A stretch of 64,000 nucleotides of DNA from Massilia norwichensis (GTDB taxonomy: Bacteria; Pseudomonadota; Gammaproteobacteria; Burkholderiales; Burkholderiaceae_D), in assembly GCF_024753245.1 (NCBI RefSeq), contig NZ_JANUGX010000005.1:151729-215728 (forward strand), written 5' to 3'. Shown here in pieces: positions 28,506 through 39,377 of this stretch; position 1 is the first letter of the stretch; the number at the start of each line of letters is the position of its first letter. The translations under genes and the position numbers were made by a program. The notes under the pieces were generated by a model, which made no database searches, was not told the DNA's origin, and worked only from the letters and a program-made list of their open reading frames with translations.

Positions 28506-30596
28506 ATGGCCCATCCCGATTTAACGCTGTTCGATCCGAAACTGATCGCCCCCGCTTCGCTCGACGCCCTGCGCAAGCTGTCGCCGCGCCAGCAGTACCG
28601 CAGCCCGGTCATGTTCGTGGTCTACATCGGCGCCATCGTCACCACCCTGCTGTGGCTCGACGCCCTGAGCGGCGGCCGCTTCGTCGATGGCGGCGCGCCG
28701 GCCGGCTTCACCTTCGCGATCGCCGTCTGGCTGTGGTTCACGGTGCTGTTCGCGAACTTTGCGGAAAGCCTGGCCGAGGGCCGCAGCAAGGCCCAGGCGG
28801 CCTCGCTGCGCGCCCTCAAGCAGACCGTGATGGCCAAGAAGCTGAGCACCCCGGTGTACGGCACCACCTGGCTGCCCTGCCCCGCCGCCGACCTGCGCAA
28901 GGGCATGTTCGTGCTGGTCGACGCCGGCGACATCATCCCGGCCGACGCCGAGGTCGTGCAGGGCGTGGCCTCGGTCGACGAATCCGCCATCACCGGCGAA
29001 TCGGCGCCGGTGATCCGCGAATCCGGCGGCGACTTCTCGGCGGTCACCGGCGGCACCCGCGTGCTGTCGGACTGGCTGGTGCTGCGGATCGCCGTGAATC
29101 CGGGCGAAGCCTTCATCGACCGCATGATCGCCATGGTCGAAGGCGCGGCGCGTCGCAAGACCCCGAACGAGATCGCGCTGACCATCCTGCTGGTGGCGCT
29201 GACCATCGTGTTCCTGGTCGTGACCGCGACGCTGCTGCCGTTCTCGCTGTACGCGGCGCAGGCCGCCGGCGCCGCCGGCCTGGCCAGCTCGCCGGTCACG
29301 ATCGCGGTGCTGGTGGCGCTGCTGGTGTGCCTGATCCCGACCACCATCGGCGGCCTGCTGTCGGCGATCGGCGTGGCCGGCATGAGCCGCATGATGCAAT
29401 CGAACGTGATCGCGACCTCGGGCCGCGCGGTGGAAGCGGCCGGCGACGTCGACGTGCTCCTGCTCGACAAGACCGGCACCATCACCCTCGGCAACCGCCA
29501 GGCCGCCGCCTTCCTGCCGGCGCCGGGCGTGACCGAGCGCGAACTGGCCGAGTCGGCGCAGCTGGCATCGCTGGCCGACGAAACCCCGGAAGGCCGCAGC
29601 ATCGTGGTGCTGGCCAAGCAGAAGTTCAACCTGCGTGCCCGCGAGATGGCGGAACTGAAGGCCGCATTCGTGCCCTTCACCGCGCAGACCCGCATGAGCG
29701 GCGTCGACCTGCTCGAACGCCCGCTGCGCAAGGGCGCCGCCGACACCATGCGCAAGTACGTGCTGGGCCTGGGCGGCGTCTATCCGCAGGCGGTGTCCGC
29801 CGCCGTGGACGAGGTGGCGCGGCGCGGCAGCACGCCGCTGGTGGTGGTGGACGGCGCGCGCGTGATGGGCGTGGTCGAGCTGAAGGACATCGTCAAGGGC
29901 GGCATCAGGGAGCGCTTCGCCGAGCTGCGCCGCATGGGCATCGAGACCGTCATGATCACCGGCGACAACCATCTGACCGCGGCCGCGATCGCCGCCGAGG
30001 CGGGGGTCGACGACTTCCTGGCCGAAGCCACGCCGGAAGACAAGCTGGCCCTGATCCGCAAATACCAGGCCGAGGGCCGCCTGGTGGCGATGACCGGCGA
30101 CGGCACCAACGACGCCCCGGCGCTGGCCCAGGCCGACGTGGCGGTGGCGATGAACACCGGCACCCAGGCCGCCAAGGAAGCCGGCAACATGGTCGACCTG
30201 GATTCGAACCCGACCAAGCTGCTGGAGATCGTCGAGATCGGCAAGCAGATGCTGATGACACGCGGCTCGCTGACCACCTTCTCGATCGCCAACGACATCG
30301 CCAAGTATTTCGCGATCATCCCGGCCGCCTTCGTCGCCACCTACCCGCAACTGAAGGCGCTGGACGTGATGAACCTGGCCAGCCCGGCCTCGGCGATCCT
30401 GTCGGCAGTGATCTTTAACGCCCTGATCATCGTGGTGCTGATTCCGCTGGCCCTGCGCGGCGTGCGCTACCGCGCGATCGGCGCCGCCGCCCTGCTGCGC
30501 CGTAACCTGCTGATCTACGGCCTGGGCGGCATCGTCCTGCCCTTCATCGGCATTAAACTGATCGACATGCTGCTGGCTGCCCTGCACCTGGCCTGA
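28506..30596 (+). CDS. kdpB: Potassium-transporting ATPase subunit B (P-type ATPase)
   Basis: A 696-residue P-type ATPase. The phosphorylated Asp321 lies in [11 protein letters not shown]; the TGES actuator loop (AITGESAPV), hinge motif [14 protein letters not shown] and ITGDNHLTA are all present. It hydrolyses ATP to drive K+ uptake through KdpA. The length is normal and the start ATG is separated from kdpA by a single base. Confidence 0.97.
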   Translation: MAHPDLTLFDPKLIAPASLDALRKLSPRQQYRSPVMFVVYIGAIVTTLLWLDALSGGRFVDGGAPAGFTFAIAVWLWFTVLFANFAESLAEGRSKAQAASLRALKQTVMAKKLSTPVYGTTWLPCPAADLRKGMFVLVDAGDIIPADAEVVQGVASVDESAITGESAPVIRESGGDFSAVTGGTRVLSDWLVLRIAVNPGEAFIDRMIAMVEGAARRKTPNEIALTILLVALTIVFLVVTATLLPFSLYAAQAAGAAGLASSPVTIAVLVALLVCLIPTTIGGLLSAIGVAGMSRMMQSNVIATSGRAVEAAGDVDVLLLDKTGTITLGNRQAAAFLPAPGVTERELAESAQLASLADETPEGRSIVVLAKQKFNLRAREMAELKAAFVPFTAQTRMSGVDLLERPLRKGAADTMRKYVLGLGGVYPQAVSAAVDEVARRGSTPLVVVDGARVMGVVELKDIVKGGIRERFAELRRMGIETVMITGDNHLTAAAIAAEAGVDDFLAEATPEDKLALIRKYQAEGRLVAMTGDGTNDAPALAQADVAVAMNTGTQAAKEAGNMVDLDSNPTKLLEIVEIGKQMLMTRGSLTTFSIANDIAKYFAIIPAAFVATYPQLKALDVMNLASPASAILSAVIFNALIIVVLIPLALRGVRYRAIGAAALLRRNLLIYGLGGIVLPFIGIKLIDMLLAALHLA

Positions 30597-30606
30597 AGAG
30601 AACGAC

Positions 30607-31206
30607 ATGAACATGACTTCGCATTTCCGCCCCGCCGCCACCCTGCTGGTGCTGCTGACCGCGCTGACCGGCGCCGCCTACCCGGCGCTCGTGACCGGCA
30701 TCGCCCGACTCGCCTTTCCCGGCCAGGCCGGCGGCAGCCTGGTGAGCCGGGACGGCAAGCCGGCAGGCTCGCGCCTGATCGGCCAGTCCTTCGCTTCGCC
30801 GCGCTACTTCTGGGGCCGGCCCTCGGCCACCGCGCCGGCCGCCAACAACGCGGCCGGCTCCTCGGTCGCCAACCTCGGGCCGTCCAACCCGGCCCTGCTG
30901 GACGCCGTCAAGGGCCGCATCGCCGCCCTGCGCGCCGCCGATCCCGACAACCTGGCGCCGGTGCCGGTGGACCTGGTCACGGCCTCGGCCAGCGGCCTCG
31001 ATCCGGAGATCAGTCCGGCCGCCGCGTTCTACCAGGCCGGCCGGGTGGCACGCGCACGCGGCCTGGCGCGCGCCGAGGTCGACGCGCTGGTGCGCCGCCA
31101 TAGCGAACACGCCCTGTTCGGCTTCCTCGGCGAAGAGCGCGTCAACGTGCTGGCACTGAACCTCGCGCTCGACGCTCTGCCGCCGGCCAGGGTCCCACGC
31201 CCATGA
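30607..31206 (+). CDS. kdpC: Potassium-transporting ATPase subunit C
   Basis: A 199-residue protein with one N-terminal membrane helix and a periplasmic domain. Family motifs include [25 protein letters not shown]-like ([16 protein letters not shown] region) and [17 protein letters not shown]. It assists assembly and ATP binding in KdpFABC. Its stop overlaps the kdpD start (ATGA). Confidence 0.96.
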   Translation: MNMTSHFRPAATLLVLLTALTGAAYPALVTGIARLAFPGQAGGSLVSRDGKPAGSRLIGQSFASPRYFWGRPSATAPAANNAAGSSVANLGPSNPALLDAVKGRIAALRAADPDNLAPVPVDLVTASASGLDPEISPAAAFYQAGRVARARGLARAEVDALVRRHSEHALFGFLGEERVNVLALNLALDALPPARVPRP

Positions 31207-33917
31207 TCGACGAGCGCAGGCCCGACCCGGACCAGCTGCTGGCCCAGGTGCGCGAGCAGGAAGCGCGCGCCGGCCGCGGCCGGCTGCGCATCTATTTCGG
31301 CGCCTCCGCCGGGGTCGGCAAGACCTATGCGATGCTGTCGGCGGCGCGCGCCCTGCACGCCGCCGGCGAGCGGCTGCTGGTCGGCGTGCTTGAAACCCAT
31401 GGCCGGCGCGAGACCGAGAGCCTGCTCGACGGTTTGCCGCGCCTGCCGCTGCGCCAGGTAAGCTACCGCGGCAAGCTGCTCGCCGAGTTCGACGTCGACG
31501 CCGCCCTGGACAGCGGCGCGGCGCTGGTGCTGGTGGACGAGCTGGCGCATACGAACGCGCCCGGCTCGCGTCACCGCAAGCGCTGGCAGGACGTCGAGGA
31601 ATTATTGGCCGCCGGGATCGACGTCTACACCACCGTCAACGTCCAGCACCTGGAAAGCCTGAACGACGTGGTTGGCGGCATCACCGGCATCCGCGTCGGC
31701 GAAACGGTACCGGACAGCGTGTTCGACGGCGCCGCCGAGGTGGTGCTGGTCGACGTCCCGGCCGACGAGCTGCTCGAGCGCCTGCGGACGGGCCGGGTCT
31801 ACCAGGGGCCGCAGGCCGAACGCGCGGCCGGCAATTTCTTCCGCAAGGGGAATTTGATCGCCCTGCGCGAGCTGGCCCTGCGCCGCACCGCCGACCGCGT
31901 CGAGGGCGACGTGCGCGCCTGGCGGGTCGAGCAGTCGATCGCCACGGTGTGGAAGACCGGCGCCGCGCTGCTGGCCTGCGTCGGCCCCGGCCCGGAAGCC
32001 GAACAGGTGGTACGCAGCACGGCGCGCCAGGCCGGCCAGCTGGGCGCGTGCTGGCATGCGGTGTACGTCGAGACCCCAGCGCTGCAGCGGCTGCCGGCGG
32101 CCCGCCGCGCCGCCATCCTCGACCAGCTGCGCCTGGCCGAAAAGCTGGGCGCCACCACCGCGGTGCTGTCGGGCGCCGATGCGGCCGCCGAGCTGGCGCG
32201 CTACGCCGGCAGCCGCAATCTCTCGACCCTGGTGCTGGGCCGCCCGGCGCGCCGCCCTTTCTGGCAGCCGGGCCTGGCGCGCCGCCTGGCGCAGCTGGCG
32301 CCGGGTGCGGACCTGCTGGAAATCGCCTGCGCGGCGGCGCCGGCGCGCGCTGCCGCCGCCACGGCCGGGCAGCAAGCGGCGCAACAAGGCTCGCTGCGCC
32401 CCCTGCCCTACCTGCTGGGCGCGGGCGCCAGCCTGGCTGCCGGCGCCGTCGGCTGGCTGCTCAGCGCCTGGCTCGACCTGCCGAACATCGCGATGCTGTT
32501 CATGCTAACGGTGCTGCTGGTGGCGTATCGCCTGGGACGCGGCCCTTCGGTGCTGGCGACCTGCGTCAGCGTGGCCGTGCTCGACTTCGTGTTCGTGCCG
32601 CCGCGCCTGTCGTTCGCGGTGTCGGACCTGCAGTACCTGGTCACCTTCGGCACCATGCTGGCGGTCGGCCTGATTACCGGCCACCTGACCGCGCTGCTGC
32701 GCTTCCAGGCGCAGGTGGCGCGCCAGCGCGAACGGCGCTGGCACGCGCTCTACGAATTCGCCAGCCGCCTGTCCGGCGCCCTGCAGCCGGAGCAGGTGCT
32801 GGACGCGACCCACGAATTCGTGGCCCAGGCCTTCCGCGCCCGCGCCGCCCTGCTGCTGCCCGATGTGGAAGGCCGCCTGCAGCTGCCGCAAGACCCGGCC
32901 GCCGGCGCGCCGCAGCCCGAGGCCGGTACCGCGCAGTGGGTGTTCGACCATGGCCGCCCGGCCGGCCTCGGCACCGACACGCTGCCGGCCAGCCCGCTGT
33001 TCTACCTGCCGCTGGTGGCGCCGATGCGCACCCGCGGCGTGCTGGCGCTGGCGCCAGAGCACGACGGCGCCGGCTGGCTGCAGTCGCCGGAGCAGCGCCA
33101 GCAGCTCGACACCTTCGCCACCCTGACCGCGATTGCACTGGAGCGCGTGCATTACATCGAGGTGGCCCAGGGCGCGCTGGTCGACATGGAATCGGAGCGC
33201 CTGCGCAACTCGCTGCTGGCGGCGCTCGGCCACGACCTGCGCACCCCGCTGACGCTGCTGGTAGGCGTGTCCGAAACGCTGGCCGCCTCGCGCCCGCCGC
33301 TGGCGCCGCAACAGCTGGCGCTGGCCGCCACGCTCAAAAGCGAGGCGCTGCGCATGAACACCCTGGTCGCCAACCTGCTCGACATGGCGCGCATCCAGAG
33401 CGGCGGCGTGCACCTGCACCTGGAGTGGCAGTCGCTGGAGGAAGTGGTCGGCAGCGCGCTGCGCGCCAGCGCCGCCCTGCTGGCCGGACACACGGTAGCG
33501 GCAACGCTGCCGGCCGCGCTGCCGCTGCTGCAGTTCGACGCGCCGCTGCTCGAGCGCGTGCTGTGCAACGTGCTGGAAAACGCCGCCAAGTACACGCCGC
33601 CCGGCTCGCGCATCGCGATCGATGCGCGCGAGCGCGGCGACCTGGTCGAGCTGCGCGTCACCGACGACGGCCCCGGCCTGCCGCACGGGCGGGAAGAAAC
33701 GATCTTCGAAAAATTCACGCGCGGACGGCAGGAGTCGAACACGCCCGGCGTCGGCCTCGGCCTGGCGATCTGCCGCGCCATCGTCGAAGCGCACGGCGGA
33801 CGCATCCATGCCGAGCAGGCGCCGGGCGGCGGCGCCCGCATCGTGATCGCCCTGAAACGCGGCGCGCCGCCGCCGATGCCGGACCTGGAACCCGAAATGG
33901 AGGACCACCATGAGTGA
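31203..33917 (+). CDS. kdpD: Sensor histidine kinase KdpD
   Basis: A 904-residue sensor kinase with the KdpD order: N-terminal KdpD domain with Walker-A-like GASAGVGKT, a universal-stress-protein domain, four membrane spans (about residues 400-500), GAF, HisKA with the phosphorylated histidine near residue 677 ([12 protein letters not shown]), and HATPase ([27 protein letters not shown]). It senses K+ limitation and controls KdpE. It overlaps kdpC by four bases and kdpE by eight, so all are one operon, an arrangement common in betaproteobacteria. Confidence 0.96.
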   Translation: MIDERRPDPDQLLAQVREQEARAGRGRLRIYFGASAGVGKTYAMLSAARALHAAGERLLVGVLETHGRRETESLLDGLPRLPLRQVSYRGKLLAEFDVDAALDSGAALVLVDELAHTNAPGSRHRKRWQDVEELLAAGIDVYTTVNVQHLESLNDVVGGITGIRVGETVPDSVFDGAAEVVLVDVPADELLERLRTGRVYQGPQAERAAGNFFRKGNLIALRELALRRTADRVEGDVRAWRVEQSIATVWKTGAALLACVGPGPEAEQVVRSTARQAGQLGACWHAVYVETPALQRLPAARRAAILDQLRLAEKLGATTAVLSGADAAAELARYAGSRNLSTLVLGRPARRPFWQPGLARRLAQLAPGADLLEIACAAAPARAAAATAGQQAAQQGSLRPLPYLLGAGASLAAGAVGWLLSAWLDLPNIAMLFMLTVLLVAYRLGRGPSVLATCVSVAVLDFVFVPPRLSFAVSDLQYLVTFGTMLAVGLITGHLTALLRFQAQVARQRERRWHALYEFASRLSGALQPEQVLDATHEFVAQAFRARAALLLPDVEGRLQLPQDPAAGAPQPEAGTAQWVFDHGRPAGLGTDTLPASPLFYLPLVAPMRTRGVLALAPEHDGAGWLQSPEQRQQLDTFATLTAIALERVHYIEVAQGALVDMESERLRNSLLAALGHDLRTPLTLLVGVSETLAASRPPLAPQQLALAATLKSEALRMNTLVANLLDMARIQSGGVHLHLEWQSLEEVVGSALRASAALLAGHTVAATLPAALPLLQFDAPLLERVLCNVLENAAKYTPPGSRIAIDARERGDLVELRVTDDGPGLPHGREETIFEKFTRGRQESNTPGVGLGLAICRAIVEAHGGRIHAEQAPGGGARIVIALKRGAPPPMPDLEPEMEDHHE

Positions 33918-34614
33918 GCGCCATCCCCTTGCCTTGCTGGTCGAGGACGAAGCGCAGATCCGCCGCTTCGTGCGCGAAGCGCTGCAGGACGAAGGCTGGC
34001 AGGTGTTCGAGGCCGGCGACAGCAAACACGGCCTGATCGAAGCCGGCACCCGCCAGCCCGACCTGATCGTGCTCGACCTCGGCCTGCCCGACGGCGACGG
34101 CGTCGCCTTCATTACCGAACTAAGGCAGTGGTCGCGCGCAGCCGTGATCGTGCTGTCGGCGCGCACGCTGGAATCGGAAAAGGTGCGCGCCCTCGACGCC
34201 GGCGCCGACGATTACCTCACCAAACCCTTCGGTGTCGGCGAGCTGCTGGCGCGGGCCCGCTCGGCGCTGCGCCGCCAGCGCCAGGCCAGCGCGGCGCCGG
34301 ACGGCAGCAGCGTGGTGCGCTTCGGCACGGTGGCGATCGACCTGCAGGGACGCGCCGTCACCCGCGACGGCCTGGGCGTGCGCCTCGCGCCCACCGAATA
34401 CAAGCTGCTGGCGGCGCTGGCACACAATGCCGGGCGCGTGGTCAGCAATCCGCAGTTGCTGCGCGAAGTCTGGGGCCAGCAATCGGCCGGCAACGCGCAC
34501 TACCTGCGCATCTACATGGGACACCTGCGGCGCAAGCTGGAAGACGACCCGGCCCAGCCGAAGTACCTGATCACCGAAACCGGGGTCGGCTACCGCCTCA
34601 CCCTCCCGCTCTAG
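33910..34614 (+). CDS. kdpE: Response regulator KdpE
   Basis: A 234-residue OmpR-type regulator. Receiver: acidic pocket VEDE (11-14), phosphorylated Asp56 (LIVLDLGLPDG) and Lys in LTKPFG. C-terminal winged helix with RLAPTEYKLLAALA and YLRIYMGHLRRKLE. Once phosphorylated by KdpD it activates kdpFABC. It starts inside the kdpD 3' end. Confidence 0.96.
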   Translation: MSERHPLALLVEDEAQIRRFVREALQDEGWQVFEAGDSKHGLIEAGTRQPDLIVLDLGLPDGDGVAFITELRQWSRAAVIVLSARTLESEKVRALDAGADDYLTKPFGVGELLARARSALRRQRQASAAPDGSSVVRFGTVAIDLQGRAVTRDGLGVRLAPTEYKLLAALAHNAGRVVSNPQLLREVWGQQSAGNAHYLRIYMGHLRRKLEDDPAQPKYLITETGVGYRLTLPL

Positions 34615-34697
34615 TTTCTTCAACCAGCGAAGACCCGCTGCGCCGTGCCGCCAGGCCCGGCGAGGGCAGAACACATCCTCGAGAAAGTGAAAGCACC

Positions 34698-35450
34698 ATG
34701 AAACAAGCCATCGCCACCACTGCCCTGTTCCTGCTCGCGCATGCCGCCGGCGCCCACGAAGCGTCACCTGCGCCCGCGCCGGCTGCCGTCGCCTGGAACA
34801 TCGGCGCGGTTTCGGACTACCGCTACCGCGGCATCTCGCAGTCGCGCCTGCATCCGGCCCTGCAGGGCGGCGCCGACTGGTCGGACCCGGCCAGCGGCCT
34901 GTATGCCGGCACCTGGCTGTCGACCATCACCTGGGCCAGGGATGCCGGCGGCGGCGGCCACCTGGAATGGGACATCTACGCCGGTAAAAAAAGGGAATTG
35001 ACGGGTGGCGTCAGCTACGACGTGGGCGTGCTCGACTACCTCTATCCGGGCAATGGCCTGGCCGACGTGCCGGGCTTCGTCAACGCCAGCACCGGCGAGA
35101 TCTACGGCCAGCTCGGCTACGGCGCCTGGTATGCCAAGTATTCGCATGCGCTGAGCAATCTGTTCGGCTTCCCGGACAGCCACGGCAGCGGCTACCTGGA
35201 CCTGGGCGGCAGTATCGACGCCGGCCAGGGCGTGAGCGTGCTGCTGCATGCCGGCCGCCAGCGCGTGGTGCACAACGATGCCGCCAGCTACACGGACTGG
35301 AAACTGGGCATCGCCAAGGCCTGGGCCGGCACCACGCTGACGCTGGCGGCGGTGGGCACCAACGCCGGCGCAGCAGCCTACACCTCGGCCGCGAACGGCA
35401 AATTCCTGGGCCGCAAAGCCCTGGTGCTGAGCGCAGTACGCAGCTTCTGA
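34698..35450 (+). CDS. TorF-family putative porin (Gcw_chp, TIGR02001-like)
   Basis: A 250-residue outer-membrane protein with signal peptide (TTALFLLAHAAGAHE) and the Gcw_chp start NIGAVSDYRYRGISQS, followed by alternating beta-strand sequence ending in Phe. The function is unknown. It lies 83 bp after kdpE on the same strand and may be co-transcribed with kdp or have its own promoter. Its stop abuts the stop of the convergent GGDEF gene. Confidence 0.8.
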   Translation: MKQAIATTALFLLAHAAGAHEASPAPAPAAVAWNIGAVSDYRYRGISQSRLHPALQGGADWSDPASGLYAGTWLSTITWARDAGGGGHLEWDIYAGKKRELTGGVSYDVGVLDYLYPGNGLADVPGFVNASTGEIYGQLGYGAWYAKYSHALSNLFGFPDSHGSGYLDLGGSIDAGQGVSVLLHAGRQRVVHNDAASYTDWKLGIAKAWAGTTLTLAAVGTNAGAAAYTSAANGKFLGRKALVLSAVRSF

Positions 35451-37367
35451 TTACCCTGCGCTGGCCACCAGCACCGATGCCGTGTTGCGCCCCGCCTGCT
35501 TGGATTTGTACAGGGCTTCGTCGGCGGCGTGCGCCAGTGCCGACTGCTCCGGATGGGCGGACCAGGCGATGCCGATGCTGGCCGTGACCTGGCGCGGCTG
35601 GCCGTCGATCAGGAAGTCGGCACGCAGCGCTTCGAGCAGCTTGTCGGCGATGCGCCCGCACTCGCGTGCCGAGCCGACCTGTTCGAGCACGATCACGAAT
35701 TCGTCGCCGGCCAGGCGCGCCACGGTGTCGGTGGCACGCACGGTGGCGGAGAGTCGCTTGGCGAATTCGCGCAGCACGGCGTCGCCGCTGGCGTGGCCGA
35801 GGGTATCGTTGATCTGCTTGAAGTGGTCGACGTCGAGATAGACCAGGGCCATCGCCATCGCGCTGCGACGCGCGCGTGCGATCGCCTGCACCAGGCGTTC
35901 TTCGTAGCTGCGGCGGTTCGGCAGGCCGGTCAGGTGGTCCGAGTGCGCCAGCGCGTGTAGCTGGCGCTCGTATTCGCGTGCCGAGGTGGCGTCGGTGGAC
36001 AACACGTAGATGCCCTGCACCACGCCGTCACGCACGTGCGGCAGATAGGTGGTGCTGATCACGCGGCGGCGGCCGCGGCGCTCTTCCTCGATCTCCAGCG
36101 CCGAGGCATGGCCGTCCAGGCAGCGCTCCAGGGCCGCGCGGCGCGGCGCGAAGAAGGCTTCGCCCATCGCTTCGAGCACGGTCTTGCCGAGCATGTTGGC
36201 GCTCTTCACGCCAAACCACTCCTGGTAGCGCAGGTTGGCGAAGCCATAGCGCAGGTCGGTGTCGATATAGGCGATCAGGGCCGGCACGTTATCGGCGATG
36301 GTGCGCAGGCGCTCCTCGCTCTCGACCACGCGGGCGCGCGATGCCGTCAACTCGGTGACGTCCTGCATCGCCACCACGGCGCCGAGCGCCTCGCCGTTCG
36401 GGCCCTTCAGCGCGCGGCCGCTGGCCAGGATGCGGTGCATGCTGTGGCCATCGCCGTCCTGGCGCAGGATCACCATCGGCGCATCCTTGACACGTTCGCC
36501 GCGCAGCGCACGCGCCAGCGGAATGCGGGCTTCGTCGAGCGGCGTGAGGCCGTCTTCCTCGAACAGCTGATAGTGCCCGGCCCATTGCGCCGCCGTCAGA
36601 CCGGCGACGTCCATGCCGTGCAGGTCGCGTGCGGCGCGGTTGAACAGGCTCAGGGTGCCGTCGGCGCCGCACGCGACCACGCCCACGTCCACCGATTCCA
36701 GCAAGGCGTCCAGCAATTCCTGCTTCTGCACCAGGGCCTGCTGGGCCTGCGCGCGCTGCTGCGCTTCCTTTTCCAGCAGACGGTTCTTGGCTTGCAGTTC
36801 GCGCGTACGGTCCTCGACGCGGCGCTCGAGCTGCACGTTCATCTCGCGCAGCGCCATCTGGGCGGCATCACGCGCGGCCACGAGCACGCTGCGGTTCAAT
36901 TCATCCTGCACCATCTGGGCAAGGTCGCGCAGCATGCGTTTTTCGGCGTCGCTGAACTGGCGCGGCTGCTGGTCGATGATGCACAGGGTGCCGAGCGGCT
37001 GGCCGTCCACGCTGTGCACCGGCTGGCCCGCGTAGAAACGCATGAAGGGCGCGCCCACCACCAGCGGGTTGTCGGCGAAGCGCTCGTCGAGGTGGGTGTC
37101 GGGCACGACCAGCAGGTCGTCCAGCGCGACCGTGTGGCTGCAGATGGACATCGAGCGTGGCGTCTCGCTGGGTTCCATGCCGATACGCGACTTGAACCAC
37201 TGACGCTGCGCATCGACCAGGGACACGAGCGCGATCGGTGCGCCGAAAGCCGTGGCGGCGATGCGCGTAAACCGGTCGAAACGGTCTTCCTGGGGCGTGT
37301 CGAGCACGCCGAGCGCGTGCAGTGCCTTGACGCGTTCGTCTTCTGCGAGATCCTGTTGACTGAGCAT
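35451..37367 (-). CDS. GAF-PAS-PAS-GGDEF protein
   Basis: A 638-residue soluble protein: N-terminal GAF (about 10-165; LDTPQEDRFDRFTRIAA, a form common in GAF-GGDEF proteins), a coiled-coil stretch (about 170-225), two PAS domains and a C-terminal GGDEF domain. The active motif is AGDEF, a variant in which the first Gly is Ala; activity is possible but not certain, and no RxxD inhibition site is evident. The start follows a GCAAGGAC site; an in-frame ATG 15 codons upstream lacks one. The window holds three GGDEF proteins, with GGEEF, SGDEF and AGDEF motifs. Confidence 0.85.
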   Translation of the reverse strand: MLSQQDLAEDERVKALHALGVLDTPQEDRFDRFTRIAATAFGAPIALVSLVDAQRQWFKSRIGMEPSETPRSMSICSHTVALDDLLVVPDTHLDERFADNPLVVGAPFMRFYAGQPVHSVDGQPLGTLCIIDQQPRQFSDAEKRMLRDLAQMVQDELNRSVLVAARDAAQMALREMNVQLERRVEDRTRELQAKNRLLEKEAQQRAQAQQALVQKQELLDALLESVDVGVVACGADGTLSLFNRAARDLHGMDVAGLTAAQWAGHYQLFEEDGLTPLDEARIPLARALRGERVKDAPMVILRQDGDGHSMHRILASGRALKGPNGEALGAVVAMQDVTELTASRARVVESEERLRTIADNVPALIAYIDTDLRYGFANLRYQEWFGVKSANMLGKTVLEAMGEAFFAPRRAALERCLDGHASALEIEEERRGRRRVISTTYLPHVRDGVVQGIYVLSTDATSAREYERQLHALAHSDHLTGLPNRRSYEERLVQAIARARRSAMAMALVYLDVDHFKQINDTLGHASGDAVLREFAKRLSATVRATDTVARLAGDEFVIVLEQVGSARECGRIADKLLEALRADFLIDGQPRQVTASIGIAWSAHPEQSALAHAADEALYKSKQAGRNTASVLVASAG

Positions 37368-37839
37368 GAATCGTCCTTGCCGCCGAGCGGCCAACCAATG
37401 AACCGGCCACATCCAGCCGGGGGATCGGAAAGCCCGATGTGTTAGCGCTTTCCCAAGAGAACGATTCTAGTGGATTTCAAACGGGCTGTGCAGTATATCC
37501 ACTATGATTTCCATGTGGAAACTATTGCAAATATTTTCATTTCTTTGTGCGAGTTATCGCCCCTGCCTGCTGGGACGGCGGCGGTTCGGGGCTGCAGATC
37601 TGACAAATTTGCGCGTTCAAAATCGAAAGCGGGGACGTGCTGAGTGGAGTTGGATACGTACAACACCACGATTTGACGAGCCATCCGAACTTGCACCAGA
37701 AGCAATTGTTATACAAGGAAGCCGTAAACCAAATGGCAAGCGGCGCCATCATCAAAGTAATCAAACAATATGTGTGTCATCTAACCGAGCAGGAAAGAGC
37801 CTCCCCGTAAGGTGAGCGTCTTACGATGAAAGGACGGCC
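37368..37839. other. Intergenic region, visibly AT-richer, without a credible gene
   Basis: About 470 bases between divergent genes. The middle part is clearly less GC-rich than its surroundings. A 103-codon plus-strand frame (37504-37815) shows no family resemblance, no ribosome site and atypical composition. The right end holds the AAAGGA ribosome site of the oxidoreductase operon. No hairpin with a T-run was found. It may be a decayed gene or foreign remnant. Confidence 0.5.
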
Positions 37840-38367
37840 ATGGACCCTCACCAGCAGCATCCGATCCGCCTGCGCCTGAATGGGCAGGACCGGGAATTCG
37901 ACGTCGAATCCTGGGTGACCCTGCTCGATCTCCTGCGCGAGCGCGCCGGGCTGACCGGCACCAAGAAAGGCTGCGACCACGGCCAGTGCGGCGCATGCAC
38001 CGTGCTGCTCGACGGCCGGCGCGTGAATGCCTGCCTGACCCTGGCCGTGATGCAGGACGGCCACGAAGTCACCACCGTCGAAGGCCTGGCGAAGGAAGAC
38101 GAACTGCATCCGCTGCAGCAAGCCTTCATCGATTGCGACGCCTTCCAGTGCGGCTACTGCACGCCGGGCCAGATCTGCTCGGCGGCCGGCCTGATCGCCG
38201 AAGGCCAGGCCAAAACCATCGCCGATGTGCGCGAACTCATGAGCGGTAACGTGTGCCGCTGCGGCGCCTATCCGCAGATCGTGCGCGCGGTGGCGCAGGT
38301 GCTGGAGCTGGACGCCTCGGCGCTGGACGAAGGCAAACCCTTCACCACCGGATCGGTGCTCGCATGA
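37840..38367 (+). CDS. Aldehyde oxidoreductase, 2Fe-2S subunit (PaoA-like)
   Basis: A 175-residue xanthine-oxidase-family iron-sulfur subunit. Cluster cysteines are visible: [13 protein letters not shown] and NACLT for the plant-type 2Fe-2S cluster, [12 protein letters not shown] and NVCRCGAY for the second. It passes electrons from the Mo subunit to the FAD subunit. Unlike E. coli PaoA it has no Tat signal: the protein begins [15 protein letters not shown] right after a good ribosome site. The stop overlaps the next start (ATGA). Confidence 0.92.
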   Translation: MDPHQQHPIRLRLNGQDREFDVESWVTLLDLLRERAGLTGTKKGCDHGQCGACTVLLDGRRVNACLTLAVMQDGHEVTTVEGLAKEDELHPLQQAFIDCDAFQCGYCTPGQICSAAGLIAEGQAKTIADVRELMSGNVCRCGAYPQIVRAVAQVLELDASALDEGKPFTTGSVLA

Positions 38368-39377
38368 ACCCGTTCGCCTTTACCCAACCCAAGGACATCG
38401 ATGGCGTGCTGGCGCAGCTGGCCGAGGGCGCGCGCCCGATCGCCGGCGGCACCAACCTGCTCGACCTGATGAAGGAAGGCGTGATGCAGCCGCCGCAGGT
38501 GGTCGACATCAATGCCATCGCCTGCGCAGGCCTGGACGGCATCGAAGAAGCCGACGGCGGCCTGCGCCTGGGCGCCCTGGCCCGCAATGCCGATACCGCC
38601 TACCATCCGCTGGTGCGCGACCGCTACCCGCTGCTGTCCAGCGCGATCCTGGCCGGCGCCTCGCCGCAGCTGCGCAACATGGCGACCAACGGCGGCAACC
38701 TGCTGCAGCGCACCCGCTGCGTCTACTTCTACGATGTCGGCGTGCCCTGCAACAAGCGCGAACCCGGCACCGGCTGCCCGGCCAAGCACGGCATCAACCG
38801 CCAGCTGGCCATCCTCGGCACCAGCGAACAATGCATCGCGACCCACCCGTCCGACATGTGCGTGGCCCTGCGCGCGCTGGACGCGGTCGTGCACGTGCGC
38901 TCCAGCAGCGGCGAACGCGAGATCCCGTTCGGCGAATTCCACCGCCTGCCGGGCGAGCGGCCCGAGCTCGACACCACGCTGCAGCCGGGTGAGCTGATCA
39001 CCCACATCGCCCTGCCCGACGCCGCGCGCTTCGTTGCGCACTCGGCCTACATCAAGGTGCGCGAGCGCCTGTCGTATGCCTTCGCGCTGGTGTCGGTGGC
39101 GGCCGCGCTCGACCTCGATGGCGGCACCATCCGCGCCGCCCGCATCGCCCTCGGCGGCGTGGCCCACAAACCCTGGCGCGTCGAGGAAGCCGAGCGCGAA
39201 CTCGAAGGCAAGCAGGCCGATGAGGCCGCGTTCGCGCTGGCCGCCGAGCGCATCCTGCAAGGCGCGCGCGGCTGGGGCCAGAACGACTTCAAACTGCCGC
39301 TGGCGAAGAACGCCATCGTCCAGGCTTTACAGACCGCCGTGCGCGGCACCGCTTACGCCAGGGGAGAACGCGAATGA
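38364..39377 (+). CDS. Aldehyde oxidoreductase, FAD-binding subunit (PaoB-like)
   Basis: A 337-residue CO-dehydrogenase-type flavoprotein. FAD motif [15 protein letters not shown] near residues 26-40 and [14 protein letters not shown]. The insert with Cys in [17 protein letters not shown] and [12 protein letters not shown] matches the extra 4Fe-4S site of PaoB, which sets this group apart from ordinary xanthine dehydrogenase FAD subunits. The start was set at the ATG overlapping the upstream stop. The downstream gene again overlaps by four bases. Confidence 0.92.
   Translation: MNPFAFTQPKDIDGVLAQLAEGARPIAGGTNLLDLMKEGVMQPPQVVDINAIACAGLDGIEEADGGLRLGALARNADTAYHPLVRDRYPLLSSAILAGASPQLRNMATNGGNLLQRTRCVYFYDVGVPCNKREPGTGCPAKHGINRQLAILGTSEQCIATHPSDMCVALRALDAVVHVRSSSGEREIPFGEFHRLPGERPELDTTLQPGELITHIALPDAARFVAHSAYIKVRERLSYAFALVSVAAALDLDGGTIRAARIALGGVAHKPWRVEEAERELEGKQADEAAFALAAERILQGARGWGQNDFKLPLAKNAIVQALQTAVRGTAYARGERE

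Noticed and set aside
37504..37815. 103-codon frame in the AT-richer gap
   Set aside because: No ribosome site, no family resemblance, atypical composition, and it overlaps the promoter region of the oxidoreductase operon.
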